From assembly GCA_011522905.1 (NCBI GenBank), contig WTIB01000129.1, positions 1 through 19,976 of the forward strand: a DNA stretch of 19,976 nucleotides, written 5' to 3'. The stretch's first letter is position 1, and each line of letters opens with the position of its first letter. The notes beneath the pieces are model-generated. The model did no database searches, had not been told where the DNA came from, and worked only from the letters and a program-made list of their open reading frames with translations. The position numbers were made by a program, and so were the translations under genes. This DNA is from Crocinitomicaceae bacterium. GTDB taxonomy: Bacteria > Bacteroidota > Bacteroidia > Flavobacteriales_D > Crocinitomicaceae. Positions 14,259-19,976 of the stretch are shown here, one piece after another.

Positions 14259-16353
14259 ATGCAATTTTTCCCCAGTCCGGCTTGGCCAAAATAATTTTGT
14301 CGATGTGCTTTTTGATTCGGCGGTGTTTCTCAAGTTCAAATTTAGGGTCCTCCTGAATAAGCTTTCTTGCAGCTTCTCTTGCTAGAATTACAATTTGTCC
14401 ATCTTTGCGAAGATCAGAAATCTTAAGGTCTAGCAAACCACTTTGCTGTGTTCCCATCAAATCCCCTGGACCTCTCAGCTTCAGGTCTACTTCTGCAATG
14501 GTAAAACCATCATTTGATTCAACCATTGTTTGCATCCGTTTTTTGGATTCTTTTGAAAGCTCAAAACCTGTCATTAGAATGCAATATGATTGGTCAGCAC
14601 CTCGTCCAACTCGACCTCTCAGCTGATGCAGCTGAGAAAGACCAAATCTTTCAGCACTTTCGATAACCATAACCGATGCATTGGGTACATTGACGCCAAC
14701 CTCTATTACTGTTGTAGCCACCATTATTTGAGTTTCTCCTTTTACGAAACGCTGCATTTCAAATTCTTTTTCATCACTTTTCATCTGGCCATGAACAATA
14801 CTCACCTTATACTCTGGTAAAGGAAAAGATCTTGAAACTGCCTCAAAACCATCCATTAAATTGTGAAAATCTAACTTTTCAGACTCTTTTATAAGAGGGT
14901 ACACCATGTAAATTTGCCTCCCCAATTTGATTTGTGATCGGACAAATTCAAAAACGTTTAGTCTGTGTTTTTCGTAACGATGGCTTGTTCGAATTTCTTT
15001 TCTTCCAGGAGGAAGCTCATCAATCACAGATACCTCGAGGTCTCCATAAAAAGTCATGGCTAAGGTCCTTGGAATCGGTGTTGCGGTCATGATAAGAATA
15101 TGTGGTGGATTGGTATTTTTTCTCCACATTTTAGACCGCTGAGCGACTCCAAACCTATGCTGTTCATCAATAACCACAAGACCTATATTTTTAAATTGAA
15201 CAGTATCCTCGAGAAGAGCATGGGTCCCGACTAAAATATGAATCTCGCCCTTTTCTAATCCCTCATGAATTGTTTTTCGAGCTGATTTTTTGGTTGAACC
15301 TGTGAGTAAAGCAATTTCTATGGGTAGTTCCTTCAGAAAGTCTTTAATGCTCTCATAGTGTTGAGTGGCCAATATTTCGGTTGGGGCCATAATCGCTGCT
15401 TGAAATCCGTTATCCGCGGCTAAAAGCATGGTCATTAGAGCAACAAGAGTTTTTCCGCTTCCAACATCCCCTTGTAATAGTCGATTCATATGCGCTCCAC
15501 TCAAAAAGTCTTTACGGATTTCTTTAATGACTCTCTTTTGAGCATTTGTAAGTTGAAAAGGTAAATTGTCTTGGTAAAATGTATTAAACAAAGGGCCTAC
15601 ATCTTTAAAAATGAATCCCTTGTGTTTGATTGAGCTCAGTTTTTTTCGAATCAGTAACTCCAGCTGTAAATAAAACAATTCCTCAAACTTCAAACGCATT
15701 ACAGCCTGCTGGATCTCTTGCTGACTTTTGGGTTGATGAATTTTCTTAATGGCTTCTTTTTTTGAAATGAGACGATATTCATTTAAGATGTCATCAGAAA
15801 GCGTTTCGGGAAAGGATTGACCAATTTGGGGTATAATTAAAGATATAAGTTTTTCTATACCCTTTGAATTCAGTCCTTTTGAATTAAGCTTTTCGGTACT
15901 CGGGTATAGCGGGAAAAATCCAGTTCTTACGGCGTTATGGGTAACCATTGTCATTTCCGGGTGGGGAATCGACCATTTTTTCGAATAAACCTTTGGTTTA
16001 CCAAAAATGATGTAGGTTTTATCAATGGCTAAGCTAGATTTGATCCATGAAATTCCCTGAAACCAGATGAGTTGAATATCTCCCGTTCCATCACTAAATC
16101 TTGCAGACAGTTTTTTGTATCTTCCTTTTCCACTTTCCTTGATTTGATCTATTTTCCCTTTGAGCTGCACATAGCTATCTTCATAATGCAGGTCAGTGAC
16201 TTTTGTAAAATAAGATCTATCTACGTATCTGTAGGGAAAATGAAAAAGTAAATCTCCATAATTGTGAATCTCCAACTCTTTATTGAGTAATGTTGCTTTT
16301 TGGGGCCCGACACCTTTTAAATATTCAATGGGTGTAGATGGGAGATCATTCAT
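14257..16353 (-). CDS. recG: ATP-dependent DNA helicase RecG
   Basis: RecG reverses stalled replication forks and migrates branched DNA. The 698-residue protein has the full family layout. The N-terminal part starts with a helix-hairpin-helix-like YLKGVGPQKATLLNKELEI (11-29), followed by the OB-fold wedge domain (about 55-135). The helicase core shows Walker A GDVGSGKT (295-302), APTEILATQHYE (323-334), DEQH box (396-399), TATPIPRT (423-430) and motif VI QLRGRVGRG (577-585). The C-terminal TRG region follows, with LKLRGPGDLMGTQQSGL. The start at 16353 gives MNDLPSTPIEYLKGVG, a normal beginning. It lies 17 nt after accA on the same strand, so both are probably on one transcript. Its 3' end runs into the rpoC terminator. 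Confidence 0.97.
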   Translation of the reverse strand: MNDLPSTPIEYLKGVGPQKATLLNKELEIHNYGDLLFHFPYRYVDRSYFTKVTDLHYEDSYVQLKGKIDQIKESGKGRYKKLSARFSDGTGDIQLIWFQGISWIKSSLAIDKTYIIFGKPKVYSKKWSIPHPEMTMVTHNAVRTGFFPLYPSTEKLNSKGLNSKGIEKLISLIIPQIGQSFPETLSDDILNEYRLISKKEAIKKIHQPKSQQEIQQAVMRLKFEELFYLQLELLIRKKLSSIKHKGFIFKDVGPLFNTFYQDNLPFQLTNAQKRVIKEIRKDFLSGAHMNRLLQGDVGSGKTLVALMTMLLAADNGFQAAIMAPTEILATQHYESIKDFLKELPIEIALLTGSTKKSARKTIHEGLEKGEIHILVGTHALLEDTVQFKNIGLVVIDEQHRFGVAQRSKMWRKNTNPPHILIMTATPIPRTLAMTFYGDLEVSVIDELPPGRKEIRTSHRYEKHRLNVFEFVRSQIKLGRQIYMVYPLIKESEKLDFHNLMDGFEAVSRSFPLPEYKVSIVHGQMKSDEKEFEMQRFVKGETQIMVATTVIEVGVNVPNASVMVIESAERFGLSQLHQLRGRVGRGADQSYCILMTGFELSKESKKRMQTMVESNDGFTIAEVDLKLRGPGDLMGTQQSGLLDLKISDLRKDGQIVILAREAARKLIQEDPKFELEKHRRIKKHIDKIILAKPDWGKIA

Positions 16354-16370
16354 TTTATGTTGTTAATTCA

Positions 16371-17324
16371 CTACTTCCAGACACCCATTTTATTGAACTT
16401 TTCAATTCTTTGCTCAATACGTTCTTCAGCTGGAATTTTATCTAATTCCTGTAAATACTTTTTAATATTCTTTTTAACACGATCAAATATTAATTTGGGT
16501 GAACGATGTGCTCCATCTATTGGTTCTTTTATCACATCATCAACCAGCTTGTTTTTAGACATGTCCTTTGATGTAAGCTTTAAGGCGTCAGCTGCTTTTT
16601 CTTTAAATTCCCAAGACCTCCATAAAATAGAGGAGCATGATTCTGGGGATATCACAGAATACCATGTGTTCTCGAGCATTGCCACCTTATCACCTACACC
16701 AATACCTAAAGCTCCTCCAGATGCTCCTTCACCAATGATAATGCAAATCACTGGCACTTTCAATCTCATCATTTCATAGATATTCCTTGCAATTGCTTCA
16801 CCTTGTCCTCGTTCTTCAGCCTCCAAGCCTGGAAATGCCCCTGGAGTATCAATAAAGGTAACTACGGGCTTATTAAATTTTTCAGCGAGTTTCATCAATC
16901 TCAATGCTTTTCTGTAGCCTTCTGGGTTTGGCATACCAAAGTTTCGATATTGCCTCATTTTGGTATTTACACCTTTTTGCTGACCAATAAACATTACAGA
17001 TCTACCATCAAGCAGTCCAAAGCCTCCAACCATTGCCTTATCGTCTTTAACATTTCGATCACCATGCAGTTCGATGAAATTACTTTCGGTTATGGCATTT
17101 ATATAGGCTAGGGTATAGGGCCTTTCAGGATGTCTAGATAGCTGAACACGTTGCCAAGGAGTGAGATTTGAAAATATCTCTTTTGTTTTATTTTTCAGCT
17201 TTAATTCAAGCTCTTGAATTTTGTCGGACATATCAACTTCTGTTGATTGACCGATTTCTTTTGTTTTTTCAATTTGTTCTTCAATCGCTTGAATGGGCTC
17301 TTCAAAATCTAAGTATATACTCAT
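16371..17324 (-). CDS. accA: Acetyl-CoA carboxylase carboxyltransferase subunit alpha
   Basis: AccA with AccD transfers carboxyl from carboxybiotin to acetyl-CoA, making malonyl-CoA for fatty acid synthesis. The 317-residue protein has normal length. The N-terminal helical region (about 1-60) precedes the crotonase-like core. Conserved blocks are LTPWQRVQLSRHPERPYTL (54-72), FIDTPGAFPGLEAEERGQ (157-174), GEGASGGALGIGVGD (198-212), which forms the oxyanion-hole region, and SPESCSSILWR (226-236). The start ATG at 17324-17322 lies downstream of a good TAnnTTTG box. accA and recG are 17 nt apart and presumably form an operon; the sulfotransferase upstream is 65 nt away and may also read through. 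Confidence 0.98.
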   Translation of the reverse strand: MSIYLDFEEPIQAIEEQIEKTKEIGQSTEVDMSDKIQELELKLKNKTKEIFSNLTPWQRVQLSRHPERPYTLAYINAITESNFIELHGDRNVKDDKAMVGGFGLLDGRSVMFIGQQKGVNTKMRQYRNFGMPNPEGYRKALRLMKLAEKFNKPVVTFIDTPGAFPGLEAEERGQGEAIARNIYEMMRLKVPVICIIIGEGASGGALGIGVGDKVAMLENTWYSVISPESCSSILWRSWEFKEKAADALKLTSKDMSKNKLVDDVIKEPIDGAHRSPKLIFDRVKKNIKKYLQELDKIPAEERIEQRIEKFNKMGVWK

Positions 17325-17347
17325 GAGTTGATTGTATTTTCTTCTTA

Positions 17348-17355
17348 CAAAACTA
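17348..17355 (-). promoter_or_regulatory. Candidate -7 box of the accA-recG promoter
   Basis: On the minus strand the sequence TAGTTTTG (17355 down to 17348) fully matches the Bacteroidetes -7 consensus TAnnTTTG. It would start transcription near 17343, about 20 nt before the accA ATG. No good TTTG or TTG -33 element lies at the right distance, so strength is uncertain. It sits in the 65-nt gap after the sulfotransferase stop. Confidence 0.5.
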
Positions 17356-17389
17356 TTAAAATCATTTGATTTACTGACCTAATTTAACA

Positions 17390-18493
17390 TTAGTTCATTT
17401 GATAATTCCATACTTCAAAAGCAAACTTCCATCGTTCATTGATTTGCTTTTTTAGGCTTGGATCAATCGGTTTAAAGGTATTTTTCTTGTAACCTTTTTG
17501 TTTGTTTAAGTATGTTTCAAATTGGGGTTGAACCGATTTGAATTCGCCGAGATCTAGACGTTCATATATTTTCTCCATACATTCTATGGGTTTTGAACTC
17601 AATTCATTATATGAAATCTCTATCAAATGATTTTCATCTAATTCTTCTTTTTGTTGGAGGTAGGCCAGCATTGTTTTTTCATAGCAATGTAGAACTCTTT
17701 TTTCTATATCCGCTTCGCTAAATTCTTGTAAGAATTGTGATTTAATGGTGGTTTGGTACAAATGCTTAGTAGAGTTGAAAACCTCATATGGATTTCTGTG
17801 AATGAAGATAAATTTTGCATTCGGGTACATTTCTTTAAGGATTTTTATTCGTCCTGTATTGTGCGGATTTTTCAGAAGTAATTGTTTCTGCTCCCCATTG
17901 TAATAAGCGATACTCTTGAGCATTTTGTCGTATACTTTTTGCCAAGCCTTTATGTTTTCTTTTGAGGTTTCGAAAACATTATACTCGTTAAAGTAGCTTA
18001 TATTTTTTGGAAAGAAAAAGGATTGCATTCCACTTCTATGAGTTAAATTGGTTAGGGGATGTTCTTCTTCAGTTGGTGCACTGGCATTGATCTCAACATT
18101 GTCTTGCGGTCTTGTTTTTGGCATCAATTTATTCAACAAGGGCTTCATGAAAGACCTGGAAACAAATGCGGTCCTGAAGAAAAATGCTTGAAAAGCCTCT
18201 AGGAAAGAGAATCTTTGATCTTGTGCCAATATATAATGCAAGTGAGTTGTTCCACTTCGCCAATGCCCGATAACGAAAACAGGTGGTTTGTTTTTGAGGT
18301 TCACAGCATTAATTTTTCGTTGATATATCAATTTTTGAAACCACCTAAAGGGAGCACTGATGCTCGTGAAAAGAAATATCTTGAAGAACATTTTTTTATT
18401 TTTTATGGAACCCTTATTGTCTTTCCATAATTGATAAAAAAGTCGAAAGCTAGATATGAATAATTGATGCTCTTTAATTTCTTTTTGGGACAT
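17390..18493 (-). CDS. Sulfotransferase family protein
   Basis: The 367-residue protein resembles PAPS-dependent sulfotransferases, which move a sulfuryl group from PAPS to a hydroxyl or amine. The 5'-phosphosulfate loop is GHWRSGTTHLHYIL (76-89) after a beta strand PPVFVI. The 3'-phosphate site is FIFIHRNPYEVFNST (228-242), with R233 and S241 as likely ligands. LLLKNPHNTGRI (205-216) precedes it, as in the Sulfotransfer_3-type family. No signal peptide is evident; residues 35-55 are moderately hydrophobic with basic flanks, compatible with membrane-surface association. The substrate cannot be read from sequence: lipids, polysaccharides and small molecules are all possible. Upstream of accA and divergent from ispE. 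The family call is firm, the role open. Confidence 0.85.
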   Translation of the reverse strand: MSQKEIKEHQLFISSFRLFYQLWKDNKGSIKNKKMFFKIFLFTSISAPFRWFQKLIYQRKINAVNLKNKPPVFVIGHWRSGTTHLHYILAQDQRFSFLEAFQAFFFRTAFVSRSFMKPLLNKLMPKTRPQDNVEINASAPTEEEHPLTNLTHRSGMQSFFFPKNISYFNEYNVFETSKENIKAWQKVYDKMLKSIAYYNGEQKQLLLKNPHNTGRIKILKEMYPNAKFIFIHRNPYEVFNSTKHLYQTTIKSQFLQEFSEADIEKRVLHCYEKTMLAYLQQKEELDENHLIEISYNELSSKPIECMEKIYERLDLGEFKSVQPQFETYLNKQKGYKKNTFKPIDPSLKKQINERWKFAFEVWNYQMN

Positions 18494-18540
18494 GATATAA
18501 AGTTGTAAAAAATATAATTACGAAACGCTTTACAATCTTT

Positions 18541-18548
18541 TATATTTG
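18541..18548 (+). promoter_or_regulatory. Candidate -7 box of the ispE promoter (possibly leaderless)
   Basis: TATATTTG at 18541-18548 fully matches TAnnTTTG. The ispE ATG begins at 18554, only 5 nt after the box, so the usual start distance would put the transcript's first base at or within a few bases of the ATG. No clear -33 element lies 18-21 nt upstream. The box is in the 60-nt gap shared with the divergent sulfotransferase. Confidence 0.55.
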
Positions 18549-18553
18549 TATTT

Positions 18554-19360
18554 ATGATTGCATTTGCACCAGCAAAAATCAATTTAGGGCTCCGAGTTAT
18601 TGGTAAAAGACCAGATGGCTTTCATCAAATTGAGACGGTTATGATGGAGGTCCCTTTTTTTGATATCATTGAGATTGTCAAATCTGATGAATTTCAATTT
18701 GTGCAATCTGGTATAGCTGTCGGGGGTGATTCGAAGGATAATTTATGTACAAGAGCATATGAGCTTCTTCAAAATGAATATGGGATACCAAATGTTCGAA
18801 TTCACCTTAGAAAGCAAATTCCAATTGGAGCAGGGTTGGGAGGAGGTTCTTCAGATGCGGTAACGGTGATAAAAATGCTTATCGATTTATTTCAATTAAA
18901 GCTTTCAGCAAATGAAATGGAGGAAATATCCGCTGAACTCGGAAGTGATTGTGCTTTTTTTGTTAGGGGAGGGCTTCAGCTTGCAACAGGAAGAGGAGAA
19001 CTATTGACAAAGATAAATGTGAATTCAATTCCTAAGTATTTGGTGCTGATGAATCCTGGGATTCATATCTCAACAAAAGAAGCTTATTCGAACGTTAGTT
19101 ATTCAAATGATACTGCGTCTCTTAAAGAGGTCCTTTCTATGCCTCCCGAAAACTGGGAGAATTGTCTAAAAAATGATTTTGAAGAGCATATTTTTAATAA
19201 ACACCCTCAAATAAAAGAGCTAAAGACTAAGCTTTATGAGCTTGGTGCAGTTTATGCTGCGATGTCGGGAAGTGGCTCAAGTGTTTTTGGCTTATTTAAT
19301 GAACCTCTGGATATACCAAATGATTTGAAAAATCAAACCGTCTATGCTGGACCGATATAA
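18554..19360 (+). CDS. ispE: 4-diphosphocytidyl-2-C-methyl-D-erythritol kinase
   Basis: IspE phosphorylates the 2-hydroxyl of CDP-methylerythritol in the non-mevalonate (MEP) isoprenoid pathway, so this organism is expected to use that pathway. The 268-residue protein has the GHMP kinase layout: N-terminal APAKINLGL with catalytic Lys8, the ATP-binding loop PIGAGLGGGSSDA (90-102), the catalytic Asp132 in LGSDCAFFV (129-137) and the third motif MSGSGSSVFG (237-246). Length is slightly under the E. coli enzyme (283). The ATG at 18554 gives MIAFAPAKINLGL, and upstream sequence is AT-rich with a promoter box rather than coding. Its stop (19358-19360) abuts the stop of the convergent lnt gene with no spacer. 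Confidence 0.97.
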   Translation: MIAFAPAKINLGLRVIGKRPDGFHQIETVMMEVPFFDIIEIVKSDEFQFVQSGIAVGGDSKDNLCTRAYELLQNEYGIPNVRIHLRKQIPIGAGLGGGSSDAVTVIKMLIDLFQLKLSANEMEEISAELGSDCAFFVRGGLQLATGRGELLTKINVNSIPKYLVLMNPGIHISTKEAYSNVSYSNDTASLKEVLSMPPENWENCLKNDFEEHIFNKHPQIKELKTKLYELGAVYAAMSGSGSSVFGLFNEPLDIPNDLKNQTVYAGPI

Positions 19361-19976
19361 TTATTTTCTACTGGGTAATATTTTTTTCGAAATAGCATAA
19401 ATAAAAATCAACATCCATACAAAAGCTGAGCTGCGTCCGAGATAATCTCCATAACTTGAAAAAATAGTTTTTTCATTAAGTAATTCGGTTTGGGCCAAAA
19501 GCACATCTTCTTCCCACCATTCAGTCTCTGAGACGACCTCTCCTGTTGGTGAAATCACACCGCTTTTCCCAGTGTTGGCAGAGCGAACAAGCCACCTTCT
19601 GTTTTCAATAGCTCTTAAACGAGAAAAGCTAAAATGCTGTTTATAGCCTGGGGTATCACCCCACCAACCATCATTGGTTATCACACATAGGAGCTCAGCC
19701 CCTTTGCGACATTGCTCTGCAACAAATTCAGGGTAAATGGACTCATAGCATACAATAGGTGCAATTTTTCCAACTGAAGTATTAAATATTTTTACGCTAT
19801 CCTCTTCGCCTAATGAACCGACAATACCACCATTATCAATGGCTAAATCTTCCAAAAATGGTAGAAAATCGGAGTATGGAATTTTTTCTACACCAACAAC
19901 CAGCTTTGATTTATGTATAAAACGGTTATTTAAATTTTTATCAATAAGGATAGAGGAGTTGTAATGTTCATTGTAG
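19361..19976 (-). CDS. lnt: Apolipoprotein N-acyltransferase, C-terminal part (5' end cut by window edge)
   Basis: Lnt adds the third acyl chain to lipoproteins in the inner membrane. About 204 codons are present in an open frame running off the right edge; the full family is about 500-550 residues, so the N-terminal membrane domain is missing. An internal TTG at 19855 would give a 164-residue product, but the open frame and homology clearly continue upstream. Visible are most of the nitrilase-like periplasmic domain and the last transmembrane segment. The catalytic lysine/glutamate region reads HKSKLVVGVEKIPYSDFL, and the catalytic cysteine lies in PIVCYESIYPEF (Cys codon 19750-19748). NDGWWGDTPGYKQHFSFSRL, RAIENRR and SANTGKSGVI are also typical. 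The tail SAFVWMLIFIYAISKK is the final membrane helix. Confidence 0.94.
   Translation of the reverse strand, partial: YNEHYNSSILIDKNLNNRFIHKSKLVVGVEKIPYSDFLPFLEDLAIDNGGIVGSLGEEDSVKIFNTSVGKIAPIVCYESIYPEFVAEQCRKGAELLCVITNDGWWGDTPGYKQHFSFSRLRAIENRRWLVRSANTGKSGVISPTGEVVSETEWWEEDVLLAQTELLNEKTIFSSYGDYLGRSSAFVWMLIFIYAISKKILPSRK

Noticed and set aside
15865..15900. Tandem LNSKG repeat in RecG as a possible duplication.
   Set aside because: It is only ten residues, lies where RecG proteins usually have a similar linker, and does not disturb the frame.
16357..16779. A 140-codon plus-strand frame over the accA 3' half.
   Set aside because: It lies wholly opposite a conserved part of accA, and its product resembles no family I know.
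1..19976. CRISPR arrays, insertion sequences, prophage, toxin-antitoxin or defence systems.
   Set aside because: Reading across the window shows no regularly spaced repeats, transposase, integrase, attachment site or defence-gene motifs.

Overview
The window is about 20 kb of AT-rich bacterial chromosome from a member of the Bacteroidetes, most likely a marine or free-living Flavobacteriales. RpoB, RpoC, EF-Tu and AccA read like flavobacterial homologues. Start codons lack Shine-Dalgarno sequences and have A-rich upstream stretches. Several promoters fit the Bacteroidetes consensus TAnnTTTG. The first six bases are a HindIII site, so the sequence may begin at a library clone junction (inference).

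Layout: (1) Positions 1-1101 (minus) hold a family-4-type glycosyltransferase cut by the left edge. (2) From about 1176 to 14258 (plus) lies the core translation/transcription block: promoter and hairpin-rich leader, tRNA-Thr(UGU), tRNA-Tyr(GUA), tRNA-Gly(UCC), tRNA-Thr(GGU), tuf, a terminator-like hairpin, tRNA-Trp(CCA), secE, nusG, rplK, rplA, rplJ, rplL, an attenuator-like hairpin, rpoB, rpoC and a strong terminator. The order of the four tRNAs plus tuf is the one known from the E. coli tufB operon. (3) From 14257 to 18493 (minus) lie recG, accA and a sulfotransferase; recG and accA are 17 nt apart and accA has its own candidate promoter. (4) ispE (plus, 18554-19360) has a -7 box so close to its start codon that its mRNA may be leaderless. 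It converges, with no spacer, on the 3' end of lnt (minus), which is cut by the right edge.

How the genes work together: the main block makes the elongation factor, tRNAs, Sec translocon subunit, the NusG elongation factor, the L1/L11 and L10/L12 stalk proteins, and the two large RNA polymerase subunits. Hairpins after tuf and after rplL could set the ratio of ribosomal and tuf output to polymerase output. The flanking genes serve fatty acid synthesis (accA), isoprenoid synthesis (ispE), lipoprotein maturation (lnt), DNA repair (recG) and probably surface or lipid modification (glycosyltransferase, sulfotransferase).

I see no mobile element, CRISPR array, toxin-antitoxin or defence locus, and no sign of a new multi-gene system. 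The most interesting points are regulatory or residue-level: the leader hairpins before the tRNA-tuf operon, a candidate L1-type regulatory hairpin before rplK, a Pro-to-Thr change beside rifampicin cluster II of RpoB, a TTG start for rpoB, and the possibly leaderless ispE.
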